A DNA stretch of 64,000 nucleotides from Dryococelus australis (taxonomy: Eukaryota; Arthropoda; Insecta; Phasmatodea; Phasmatidae), in contig CM056994.1 of the NCBI GenBank assembly GCA_029891345.1, positions 56,327,251 through 56,391,250 on the forward strand, written 5' to 3'. The notes beneath the pieces are model-generated. The model saw only the letters and a program-made list of their open reading frames with translations. It was not told the origin of the DNA and searched no databases. Of the stretch, positions 35,821-46,506 are shown piece by piece (position 1 is the stretch's first letter; each line of letters starts with the position of its first letter). The position numbers were made by a program, and so were the translations under genes.

Positions 35821-37009
35821 CTAGCTCTGAAAAATCAAATTTACTTTCGAGAGCTTGTACCGGTGGTCGACTCGCTCAGGGTTCCAGCCTTCAACATACT
35901 GTATCAGAACGGCCCCCTTGAAACACACGTGGTCGTTTGTGTTATGCGGGTTTACTATAGCATGTCTATTCTTTATGAAATCTGGTGGCTCGATGTATGA
36001 GGAGGCTCGGAGGGGGTCCAGCTTGTTGATGCGTAACTGTCGGTGATTGCCTGAAGACAGTGTCCAACCCGAACCGCGCTCTTTGTACATTTCTTATTCT
36101 TCACGTATTTTTTCTAAGCTGTTTAGTACTACCTTCTCTGTATCGCTAGCCTCAAATACTGCTATATTTTTGGTTTTGAAAGCCGTCTTATTACTATCTT
36201 TGTCGAACGGCTCTGGTTTCGTATAATTACATTCCAACCAAATGTTGAATTTTAGGGGCCTGTGCTCCTCGATTCCGCCGGCGAGCTGTCTAACTATATA
36301 TTTTCCCTATTGACGTTAGAAAAGTATAAATATCTTTTGTGGTGTCACTGTGTTTTCGGCCACGTACGTCTTCATATTGGCCCTGAATGATGTTTCTGCT
36401 TCGACGAACCCACGAGGTGTTGGCTGGCCAGCGCAGACTACAATTCGCGGTCGCGAAGATCGAAAAGGGGCCTAAACCGGGGCTACGGGCTGTTGGGGAG
36501 TCACGTCGAGTCGCGCCCGTTTCGCGGCAGGAGGGGCTGGTCCAGTACACTTTGTCATATGCTCCCTAAGTGTATATGACCTGGTAAACACTTTGCCGCA
36601 TTCGTTGCAAGTATATGAACGTTTGCCGGAGTTAAAGAGGCAGCTCGCTTCGTGCCGTCGTGCATACCTGCATAAAAGCAGTATTACAAAACCTACATTT
36701 TAAATTTGCTACCTGCCTGATTTCGCCTGTTAAGTTACGAAGGTGTTTGGGGATATTATCCTTTCGGTGGATGCTGATACCACCCTGCTCGCAAATCTGA
36801 GTTGCATCTCGGTGTGGGTTATGCACACATGACCTTTCGTGTCGGAGCCCATTCTTGGGAACAGTGAATGTTGCTCCAAAGAAACCGCAAGAAAACAAAA
36901 CTGAAGGTAACACAATTTTTACCTCAACACGTGTTGGAATGATAGATGCAGGTGTTGGAACGATGGATGAAGGTGTTGGAACGAGTGATGCAGGACGACG
37001 GTCGCTCAT
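35821..37009 (-). pseudogene. Polinton/adintovirus-like DNA polymerase N-terminal region with C2H2 zinc fingers (relic E)
   Basis: The start MSDRRPASLVPTPSSIVPTP at 37009 has a proline-rich tandem (VPTPASI). Degenerate C2H2 fingers follow (CEQGGISIHRKDNIPKHLRN, LKCRFCNTAF), then one good finger in another frame near 36560-36620 (CNECGKVFTRSYTLREHMTK). After a linker come FKTKNIAVFEASDTEKVVLN near 36150 and, from 36090, GSGWTLSS with INKLDPLRASSYIEPPDFIK. The zinc-finger N-terminus followed by the DPLR-SSYI-P block is the N-terminal part of the large PolB protein of insect Polinton-like elements. The polymerase proper is missing: the gene stops at the edge of F array 2. About three frameshifts and a stop are present. 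It is GC-richer than relic D. Confidence 0.65.
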
Positions 37010-37136
37010 GGTTTGCCTCGCTCGTGAAGAAACTGCTACATGAATACATTTCCATTAGTTTTTTTGTGTAATACAAATCATATTTAGTTTGATAGAGTGT
37101 CATTTCTAGCTCCGACACGGTTCACGTAGGGGAAAG

Positions 37137-37870
37137 TGGCACAAAACCGGGTACCTAATCTTTAACATCATACGGATTAATTTACATGAAGAATTACTTA
37201 ACAAACTAAAGTTTTTCAGATCTATTAAATATTAAACAACATGATGTCAGTGTTAGTTGATATTAAAATTCAACCATTTCATCATAAGAAAATAGTTATA
37301 TCACTGGGTGCAAAAACTCGGGTTTGCCCCACCCGTGGGGTAAAATCGGGTACTCATTTAAATCGATGTAAAAATTTCGAAGATTGAAAAAAAGTGTATT
37401 ACACAGGTGAAAACATGGTGCAAATCAAGGAAATCAGTACACGTACACTTTTTGACTACTTTAGATTAGGGTAATTATTAAAACTAATTAAAAACAGATT
37501 TTAAACAATTCAAAAAATTAATTACGAACAAAAGTTGCAGATAAAGAAGTCATATTCTTCCTCAGAATTTGAGCATGCTTCATGGACTCAGCCACGAGAA
37601 GAAAGGCACTGGATCCATCCCTCTTTAGACACTGAGTCTGCATATAGCTCACTGCAAAAGTGCATTCCTATTCAGAGTCTGCTTCCTCGGAAGAACTCAA
37701 ACAATTATGTAAAGTTTTTTTTCTTTTCAAAATTTTTTGTGCTGTTTTCAGGTGTTCTTCTGTTTTTTTTTTCTCTCCTGAAATTTTGCTGTTCTTTTTT
37801 TTTATTTTGGTTTTTTCTTCACCTTCCAACTCATATTTGTACGGCGAGTAGGTCAATATTGCTATTTTTC
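37137..37870 (-). pseudogene. Pogo/Tigger-like transposase tail and 3-prime end
   Basis: The minus strand shows a lysine-rich segment (YKYELEGEEKTKIKKKNSKI, near 37790-37850), then SSSEEADSE, then near 37530-37680 a cysteine/histidine block: HFCSELYADSVSKEGWIQC, later VHEACSNSEEEYDFFICNFC. This is the lysine-rich tail and PHD-like zinc module found at the C-terminus of some pogo/Tigger transposases. The non-coding end holds the phrase CACAAAACCGGGTACC at 37140-37157 and a related GGGGTAAAATCGGGTACTC near 37340, with a terminal TAGGGGAAAGTGGC at 37137. The catalytic DDE region is absent. Confidence 0.55.
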
Positions 37871-38019
37871 CTTTTTTATTCTAGTTTTCTTCTTTGTGCT
37901 TGCTATCAAGTTGACCTTTGGAGGAGGTATTAGAACAGTCGGTGGCACAGAAAATGACGACGCCATTCCAAAAGTTCCAGGAACAGCAAATAATTCGTCT
38001 TATGGGCCTGACATAATAC

Positions 38020-38335
38020 CTTATATACTACGACCACCATATTAGTTGCAGGTCACTTAGACCCTGACCCCATGATCTGCATGTCCTTGAAAATAAAAAA
38101 AATCGAGAAAAAAGACATAAAAGTTAACAAGCATAATGTATTACAAAGTACCGCCACCATATTGGATGCTGACTACCTCGACATTGGCCCCATTACCTTG
38201 AATGACCTTCAAAACAAAAACTCGAGAAAAAATGCATATAAGTCAGCGAGCATATGATGTTACAGTCTAATACCACCATATTGGGTGCAGGCTACCTTGA
38301 CCTTGACCTCATGACCTTTAATAACCTTGAAAATT
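38020..38335 (-). repeat. Left-arm tandem units of element B (about 120 bp, three copies)
   Basis: CCACCATATTGGATGC-type sequence recurs near 38035, 38155 and 38275. Each is followed by CCTTGACC-like stretches and TCGAGAAAAAA-C-TA-AAGT. They are reverse complements of units in 40960-41940. Confidence 0.7.
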
Positions 38336-38928
38336 AAAACCTGAAGAGAAACATTTTCATTCTCCACTCGCTCATATGCCAAACACCAGCACACACGCCT
38401 GCACACACATGTACACCAACACACTCAGAGATCAAATTATTAAAATTTGCAGACGAGACTGATAAAACATTAAAAACCGGTAGTATTGCCAGGAACAACT
38501 TCCACATAAATGTTTGCGCGGCTAAATGCACACATATTAACATACGACCCAGTGACAATAGGCGGAGGTGGTGGTGGAGGCAGAGGCAGAGGCGGAGGTG
38601 GGATGGAGCAATGGAGCGATGGAGTGATGGAGTATGTGTAGCAAGTCTTGGGTGGAGCATGTCTTCACGTTCTTTTCATCAATCTTTAGCAATCCTCCAC
38701 CCCAATCGCAATCTTTCCATCAATCTTTAGCAATCCGTGGGTTTGTCGTCTGCCACTTTATTTTTTACTTACATTCCAAACACATTGCATTCATTGGTAG
38801 AAGTTTCCCTTCCCTTATTCACATTATTCTTTACTTTAAATATAATTTTATCAAATTCCACATATTCCTTTTATAATAACCATTTAGATTTTTAATTTTC
38901 AGAGAAGTCCATGTTGATAGCTATACTA

Positions 38929-38930
<2 letters not shown>

Positions 38931-38991
<61 letters not shown>
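38931..38991. repeat. (TA)n microsatellite
   Basis: About 61 bases of pure TA inside the left arm of element B. The right arm has no equally long tract at the matching position (near 40285), so it expanded after the arms formed. Confidence 0.95.
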
Positions 38992-38994
<3 letters not shown>

Positions 38995-39129
38995 GTTCTT
39001 ATATCCTCATAGTATACAAATATTTGTATGTATCAAGACATCGATCAAGAAATTTTAACGTTTCTTAACATCTCGATCAAAATCTACTGCTTTAAACCAA
39101 AATAATTATATGCATTTTTTTTTTAATTT

Positions 39130-39440
39130 GCAGAAAAATTATAAGACCTTTGCGAAATGGGAGAACTCTTAGAAAACCCCAATACATGGTCACCCCAGAA
39201 GAAAACATGTTATTTATATAATATAGGAATATATATCTAACTATATAGGATAGGAATATATAAGTATATATAACATATAAATATATACATAAGTATATAT
39301 AAGATAGGAATATGTATAATTATATAAGATAGGAATATACATAATTGTATATAGAATGTTTTCTTCTGTGGTGAACATGTTTTGGGGTTTTCTCAGAAAG
39401 CTCCCATATCGCGAAGGTCTTACATTTTTTAAAATTGCGA
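39130..39440. mobile_element. Nested foldback MITE in the spacer of element B
   Basis: AAAATTATAAGACCTTTGCG, ATGGGAGAACTCTTAGAAAA and AAGAAAACAT on the left are mirrored by ATGTTTTCTTCTGTGGTGAA, GTTTTCTCAGAAAGCTCCCA and GCGAAGGTCTTAC on the right. The loop is an irregular ATAGGAATATATAAGTATAT repeat. There is no coding capacity. Confidence 0.8.
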
Positions 39441-39542
39441 ATCTTTTTTGGTTTTAAGCAGATCCTATGATGTCATCGACAGATAAGCTTAGCACTTTTC
39501 ATTATAAAAACTTTTTCTGAAATTTTCAAACTACTGAAAACC

Positions 39543-39630
39543 ATCAGGTTGGTTGAGTGGTCTAAGACGCTGGATTTAAGCACTGTTTGATTGTAAGGGG
39601 AGCGTGGGTTCGAATGCCACACCTGAGAAA
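39543..39630 (+). tRNA. tRNA-Leu(UAA)-like pseudogene
   Basis: TCAGGT at the 5-prime side pairs with ACCTGA at the 3-prime side (six acceptor pairs). The D region GTTGAGTGGTCTAAGAC, a TTTAAGC anticodon loop (UAA), a long variable arm and a T arm GTGGGTTCGAATGCCAC follow in the order of a leucine tRNA. The anticodon stem pairs badly (CTGGA against ACTGT) and the T stem has a mismatch, so it is probably a pseudogene or the head of a retroposed element. It sits in the spacer of foldback B. Confidence 0.5.
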
Positions 39631-40959
39631 TGATTTTCAGGCATATATTGAAGCAGTCAATATGGATAATATAAACTAATTGTTCTGTGATGGTAACTAT
39701 ATATACACACTGTTGCCATCACATAACAATTATATACATGTATATATTTGCATGCATCCTGTATAAATAATTTCAATTCTTTGGAGGCTGTTAAGGATGG
39801 CAGATCATCACGAGTAGAATCATATAGTGATAGTGTAAGCTGTTATAATCTGAATAAGGGAAGTATTGGTGATGATATGTCGACATCGTCAATGCTAAGG
39901 CGAAATACAAGATGTATCCATTTGAAGATTGTGGTGTGGTGTATGAAAATCGGAGTACCTTGACTGTCCACACTAGGATTTGTTTTATAGAATTAGACTA
40001 TACCATAGAATGTTTTTGTTGAATGAAGAATTTGTTTGAATGTATGTAACTAATAATATGAATTTTTTCCCATGTTTATGTGGGTGACATAAAGTTAAAG
40101 TGTAAAAGCCTATTGTGCTCTCCTAATATTATAATGTTCGGGAGAATGTTCAAGTCTAATCAAAGTTAAATGTGTAATATAGATGATATTCATTTTATCA
40201 TCAAATATAATTGTTTTCTGATGGTTGTATGTTCTATATTGATATATCTATAAATATCTATACTCTATGAGGATATCAGAACATTACATATTTTATATGC
40301 ATGTTTAGTATAGCTATTAACATGGACTTCTCCAAAAATTTAAATGGTAATTAGAAAAAAAAAATCACGAATTTTGATGAAATTATTTTTGCAGTAAAGA
40401 GTAATGTGTGAATAAGGGAAGGAAAGCATCTATTAATTAATGTGAGATGTTAGGAATGCAAGTAAAAAGTAAACAGGAAGACGACAATCTCATGGATTCC
40501 TAAAGATTGATGGAAAGATTGTGATTGAGGAGGAGGATTACTAAATACTTATGGAAATATTTCCATTGACGTGGAGGAATGATAAAGATTGATGGAAAGA
40601 TTGCGATTGAGGCGGAGGTTTTCTAAAGATTGATGGAACGATTGTGAAGACTGGCTCCACCCAAGACCTGCTCCACCTTCTCCATTACTCCATCCCGCCT
40701 CTGTCTTCGCCTATGTTTCCACCTCCACCTCTGCATCCACCTATGTCTCCCGTCGCTGGGTCGTATGTTCATATGTATGCATTTCACCTCGCAAACATTT
40801 AAATGCATCTCCCTGGTCACACTACCAATGTTTAATGTGTTATCAGTCTCGCCTGCAAAATTTGAATATTTTGTGCTCTGCGTGTGTGTTGGTGTGCATG
40901 TGTGTGTAGGTGTATGTGCTGGTGTTTGGCATATGAGCTAGTCTAGAATGTACCATTTT

Positions 40960-41940
40960 TTCAGGTTTTAATTATCAAGGTCATGGGGTCAAAGTCGAGT
41001 CGTCTGCATCCAATATTGTGGTGGTAGTATGTTATGTATTATGCTGGATGACTTTTATGTATTTTTTCTCGCGTTTCTGTTTTCAAGGTCAACCAAGGTC
41101 ATTGAGTCAAGGTATAGCTTGCCTGCATCCAATATGGTGGCAGTAGTCTTTAATGTATTTTGCTTGCTGACTTTAACGTATTTTTTCTCGAGTTTTTGTT
41201 TTCAAGGTCATTGAGGGCCAAGGGTTCAAGGTCGAGGTAGTCTGCATCTAATATGGTGATGGTAGTCTGTAAAGTATAATACTTGCAAACTTTTATGAAT
41301 TTTGTCTCGAATTTTGTCAGTTATTCAAAGTAATGAGTTCAAAGTCAAGGTAGTATGCATCCAGTATGGTGGTGGTAATCTGTAGTGTATTATGTTGCTG
41401 ACTGTTGTGTATTTTTCGAGTTTTTATTTTCAAGGTCATTTAAGGTCATGTGGTCAAGATCGAGGATGTCTGCATCTAATATGGTGGTATTAGTTAGTAA
41501 TGTATTACGCTTGCTCACTTTTATATATTTTTCTCGAGTTTTGTTTTAATGGTTATTTAAGATAGTCCTGGCAGTCTGCTTTCGATATTGTGGCGGTATA
41601 GTGTATTATGCTTGCTGACTTTTATGTATTTTCCTCGAGTTTTTTCAATGTCATTCGAGGTCATTGGGTCAATGCTAAAGTTGTTTGCATCTAATATGGT
41701 GGTAGTAGTTAGTAATGTATTATGCTTGTTAATTTTTATGTATTTTTTTCTCTAATCATTTGTTTTCGAGGTCATTCAAGGTCAGGGGGTCAAGGTCTTG
41801 GTTGCATAAATTCAATATGGTGGTATGTATCGTACTTGCTGACTTTTATTTATTTTCTCTCGATTTTCGTTTTTAATGTCATTCTGGGGCATGGGGTCTA
41901 GGTTGTTGTCGGTATCTAATATGGTGGATGGGTGACATTT
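40960..41940 (+). repeat. About 115-bp tandem array rich in TCAAGGTCA half-sites (element B right arm)
   Basis: Roughly eight diverged units: TGCATCCAATATGGTGGTGG-TAGT, then TGTATTATGCTTGCTGACTT, then TTATGTATTTTTTCTCGAGT, then TTGTTTTCAAGGTCATTCAA and GGTCATGGGGTCAAGGTC. Each unit has two to four AGGTCA-type hexamers in the same orientation, many as TCAAGGTCA. The left-arm copies are at 38020-38335. Confidence 0.8.
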
Positions 41941-42234
41941 ACCAATATTATGGTCGCCCACCAAAATGCTGGTCACCTACTAAGATAGTGCTCGCCTACC
42001 GAGATGGCGGTCGCCTACCAAGATGACTGACTGGGTATGGACGATGGAGTTGAGGCCTGCCGACTAATTAGTTTGGTGAGGGGAGGGGAGGAACCTAGGG
42101 AAATTTAATTTTATAATAATAACTTTTCAATATTTTTTAGATAATTTATAATAATATATTTTTAATAATTTGTAATATTGAAGTTCTTGGGATTTTTTGA
42201 AATTTTTTATTTTATGAATTTTTTGAATTTTTTT

Positions 42235-42600
42235 TTTTTTAGTTTTTAAGGTCAATGGTCAAATGTCCTGACCAGTCCGCTTGCCCTGAGCCAAGGTCAC
42301 CTGGGTTGCTGATCCCTGACCCTGTGTCGCTGATCCGCCTGGAAAAAAGTAAATTTCTGGAGTCCTTTTTAAATTATTTTTAATAATGTTTAATAATTTT
42401 TTTTTTGTAATTTTTTTGAATATTTCGATATTTTAGAAGATTTTTATGGAATTTTTGGGGGATTTTTATTGTCAAAGGTCAAGGTCAAAGGTTATGGGTC
42501 AGGGGTAAAATGTCAATGACCTTCAATATTGTGGTCCTGTGACGTCATATGGCGCCCCCGAATCCTGCCATCCAACGCCAGACGTCGATGTGCTCAAACC
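42235..42600 (+). repeat. Terminal block of element B, same family as the ends of element C
   Basis: Shared with 55020-55415: AAGGTCACCTGGGT-GCTGATCCCTG; an AT-rich stretch of TTTTTAATAAT and TTTTTTGAAT; GTCAAAGGTC; GGGTCAGGGGTAAAATGTCAATGAC; then a GTGAC-TCA block; and near the edge ATCC-GCCATCCAACGCCAGACGTC-like sequence (GCATCCGATGCCAGATGCC in C). Confidence 0.75.
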
Positions 42601-43478
42601 TACCATATCCTACTAATACTACAAATGTAATGTATGTTCATGATATCTTCAAAACCACTTTAACTATGTATGTTACCTACCATAGTAACATCCCACAGCG
42701 TATCCAGAATTTTAAATGGTTTTTCATAGCATTCAGTTAATGTTTGTGGTATATGTCGCCAGAAACAAATGCAGACATATCGTAATATCAATATAAGAAA
42801 AGAATGTCTACAAATATGGTTTGTTTAGAAATTTATTTTATTTAACAAATAATTTGTTACCCTTGGTAAGAAATGTTATTTACAAATAATGCAATTCCAA
42901 ACTTAACAATGCATTTGGTTGGCCAACAAACAATTTGTAGAAATAAATGTGTTGGTTTATACATTTGAGTTTCAAAAATATTCTCGTAAGTCCCGAATTC
43001 CTTTCATGACTGTGCACGACCATATAATCACAACATGTGTTATATATTACTGAATTTACAGAATAACAGTACATTTATTTTGAATGATGACGATCATTAA
43101 GGTTTAACTGTGTTTGCTTCTGAAGAGAAATCACAATTGTTTACTTCCTAAAACCACTATCTGTAAAATTGTTTGTGAAAATACTTACAACTGTGTATTG
43201 TCCTTCGTGAAATCAAATTTCTTAGTCACCTTTTATCAGTAGTTTTCACATGTAGTAGTCGTATATCACGGGCAGGGAGAACAGAACATTAAAAATCTCT
43301 CAACTCCAAAATATTTTATGAATATAATTTTTTTTAACCTGCTATAGATAAAGTACTCGTTACAATTACAACGATTATGTCAACTACAACCCACACAATT
43401 TCTAGCTGACCTTAATTAATGCGATATATAATTATAACTGCATTACATAGTGTGCATTACGTTTCATTATTAAAAGAT
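42601..43478. other. Intron 2 sequence, nothing recognised
   Basis: AT-rich. A 64-residue minus frame (42880-43074) has no recognisable domain and is not supported. Confidence 0.45.
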
Positions 43479-44929
43479 TTACAATGTTACTTTAGCGCAT
43501 ATACGAGTAAATTCAATAACGATAGATACAATACTAACAACATATCCTAAGATAAGAAGGTAGAAAATTTTTTTTTAATGTTCCATATTCAAAGCAACTG
43601 GTGCACTCTCAGTTCGACGAGAGCTTCTTACAGCATTGGTAAACCAGTCTGATACGAACCATTCTATTATTCCTGACTCTCTCACGTACCACATATAACG
43701 ATCGACAATTTATATAAAAGGACAATGCTTTCTAAACTCGGCAACACCATACAGAGAGATTAAGCTCTGTTTTACCACGTGAAGTTGTTGTCCTGTGTTC
43801 GTAAAGTAATCTGGCTTGTTCATTTCGTACATTGCACCAGTTGAAAAGTACAGAATACTTAGATTTTTATGAGATATTTTGGAACGTACACCGTCATCAA
43901 CAGTTTTTACAAATGTTACTCGTTAAATTATAATTTGTGATAAATAATCCTCCCGGTCAATATCCGAAAAGAGTGCAGAACAGTCGAAGGCCATGTTAGA
44001 ACCTATCTGTTCGGGTATTCCTACAGCTGAGTAATGACTTTCAATTTCTTCAATTATATTTATGTCGTCGTAGTATTGAGGAATTGTGATGTAGCTGGTT
44101 AAATATCCAGTGTACGCATTATTCAACACGATATTAGAAACCATAACTGAAAACAAGAACAATCTGAAACTTACAGACGAGAAATAATGGTTCGTCATCC
44201 CCAGATAAAACAGTCTAAACATTTCTATAAACATTTTTATCACTACATATAAAAAAGGAGGATAGTCATAATATGCGGGATGTTTTACCGGATATCCTTG
44301 AGCATCAAGGAATGAGTTCTGGGCGAGTTTTTTTTTTTTTTGCCACTGTAATAGTTTTACCTCCACCCAGAAATGTATTGGAACTTTCGCCACAACGCAT
44401 TTCCCTGGTCTAGTCCTGCTTACAGCCAAACTAATTACCACTGAATTCAACGTGTTTCGAACTGCTTCCAGCTGGTCTTCAGTAACGGAAATGTAATATC
44501 AGCATGAGTGTCTGTTAGATTTGTATCAACGAATATCACTTGGGACCAAAATTTCCACAAGGAAAGTCTTGAAGCTTGCTCTAATAAGTAAATGAAATAA
44601 TCGACTTTACTGCTGTCAGACACAATTACAAACGCAGAACGTTGCCGAGGCAAGGAGGGACTCCAGTGCATATTCCTGCTGAAACCGTACATTGGCTGAG
44701 TTGATGTTGATTGCAATGAGCTGATAATTAAGTCCTGCGTAATGTCGAGTGTTCCATCAGGAAACACTGCAGATGTTCTCACACTTCCTTTTAAACGATC
44801 GTAGATCATGGATGTTGCTTCAGCGACGAACTGTTCTCTTGTTTCTTTATTGTTTTCATTATTTCTAATAATAGCTGCAGTTGAAGTCGCGGCAAACAGG
44901 TGCAAGAAGGTAAGGAACACTGGCGACAT
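43479..44929 (-). pseudogene. Divergent ionotropic receptor relic, antisense inside the IR75-like intron
   Basis: The start MSPVFLTFLHLFAATSTAAI is a good signal peptide. About 160 residues of amino-terminal region end at a stop near 44447. A one-base frame change then continues the protein through the ligand-binding S1 part, two hydrophobic segments of the channel (YDYPPFLYVVIKMFIEMFRL and FRLFLFSVMVSNIVLNNAYT) and the S2 start (GYLTSYITIPQYYDDINIIE), to a stop at 43923. Further left, in other frames, are TFVKTVDDGVRSKISHKNLS, a conserved MWYVRESGI-EWF segment, and a final membrane helix (LLILGYVVSIVSIVIEF), with an in-frame stop before it. It appears intronless, as many divergent IRs are. 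A complete IR is about 550-650 residues; the remnant covers most of that. It is inactive by at least two frameshifts and two stops. Confidence 0.75.
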
Positions 44930-45689
44930 GGTTGATACCAGCTGGAAATATAAACAGCATTTATAATCATCTTGCAATTTGTGCAGCCAGCTCTTAAAAT
45001 TCATTAAATGTTTATTTATTTTGGACTCATACATAAATAAGTCGTGTACTTAGCAATTAGAAGGAATTGTGCCGTCATGTTAAAATTAATTAATTTCTAG
45101 AGAAATGTTTGGTGATTACTTTAAAGTTATCTAATTCTGTATTAATCCAAAAATATCGTTTTCGCATGACATCGCTATTTTTCTATCGATGGCTTTAAGT
45201 TCAAAATTGTTTCATTTTTCGCCATTTTTCTGCGTTTCCTAGTTTCTTATTGCAATTCTAGAAATGATTTTCAAATTTTACCGCATATTTTATTTATTTT
45301 TTTCAAAAACAGTTTTATCTGAAAGAATTCTGCATAAATGTAGTAAGTTTTCATTAACATTTTATTGTATTCCATAAAAAAATTTAATTCAAGTGTTTGT
45401 ACATATCGTCTGATGGAAGAACATGTAGTTTACTTTATGAAAATACAAGTGTATGGCAATATTTAGTGTTAATTCCCGAAATAAATAAATATATATATAT
45501 ATATATATGAGTGTAACATTAATTATTTCGTCACAATGGAATCAATAATGCACAGAGGTACATCGGAGTATCTTTCGTCTTTAATATGTATAGAAAATAC
45601 GTCAAAATGTGCGCTGTGTAATGGGAAGAAAAAATTATTTTACTATGACAAATAAAATGGTATAAAAGGACACGGATTTTTCCCACTAA
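44930..45689. other. Sequence upstream of the IR relic, nothing recognised
   Basis: The minus frame extends 35 codons upstream of the signal-peptide methionine (to 45034), but this part is charged and aromatic and looks untranslated. The rest is AT-rich with a short TA tract near 45491. Confidence 0.45.
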
Positions 45690-45995
45690 GATCTTTTTCT
45701 TTGCTCTGAAGCTATGTGTTACAGAGATTAATAAGAAGGCGACTTAGATTAGAGCAACTTTTCTTTACCCATTCCTTTATTTCACACGAACCGGGTTCAA
45801 TCCCCGGCCGAGTCACTCCCGAATTTCCGCAAGCGGCAATCGTGCCGGATGATGCCGCTGGTCGGTTAGTTTTCTCGGGAATCTCACTTTTACTCCACCC
45901 CTGCATTCCGGCGCTGCTACATTCTCTCCTAATTTCACCCTCATCAGCTCTCAAGAACTCGTTGTCCAGAGCCGTCCAAATCTCTCAAGTCAACT
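45690..45995 (+). mobile_element. tRNA-derived SINE, family 2
   Basis: B box GGGTTCAATCCCCGG, body CGGCAATCGTGCCGGATGAT followed by GCCGCTGGTCGG, TTTTCTCGGGAATCTC, and tail CTCTCAAGAACTCGTTGTC match the copy at 2325-2572. The A-box half is poorly preserved. The frames on both strands here are SINE translations. Confidence 0.8.
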
Positions 45996-46121
45996 TTATT
46001 CCACGCACTTTTGGGAGGCGGTATTGCTTCCAAAAGATAAAGGAGCAAAGATTTTATGGGTCAGTCAGTCAGCTTCAGTAAATTATACCTTCATACGCTT
46101 CAATAGTAAAAGCTCACATTT

Positions 46122-46350
<229 letters not shown>

Positions 46351-46464
46351 CAACCTAATGTTTGCATATTTTATGCTAAATCGTGTAAACTATTCCCAAT
46401 ACTTCGTTCATCACTATAAATTCAAAAAATAATTTAATAAATATTGTACATTAATATGACGTGC

Positions 46465-46468
<4 letters not shown>

Positions 46469-46504
<36 letters not shown>
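46469..46504. repeat. (TA)n microsatellite
   Basis: About 36 bases of pure TA. Confidence 0.9.

Positions 46505-46506
<2 letters not shown>

Larger units (their letters stand above)
38020..42600. mobile_element. Foldback element B
   Basis: The left arm (38020-39030) and right arm (40240 to about 41300) are inverted: CAATCTTTCCATCAATCTTTAG near 38705 pairs with GATTGATGGAAAGATTG near 40585; AGAGAAGTCCATG...AGCTATACTAAACATATATA near 38903 pairs with TATATGCATGTTTAGTATAGCTATTAACATGGACTTC near 40295; TATCCTCATAGTATA near 39002 pairs with TATACTCTATGAGGATA near 40258. The spacer (39030-40240) holds a nested MITE and a tRNA-like sequence. The right arm continues into a tandem array (40960-41940) and then a terminal block (42235-42600) that matches the right terminus of element C. 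The left arm has only about three tandem units and no terminal block, so it is truncated. Confidence 0.75.

Noticed and set aside
37535-37933. Phenylalanine-rich plus-strand frames
   Set aside because: They are antisense to the lysine-rich tail of the pogo-like relic on the minus strand.
42880-43074. Short minus-strand frame beyond the IR relic as a further exon
   Set aside because: The relic already ends with its last membrane helix and a stop at 43479. The frame has no IR features.
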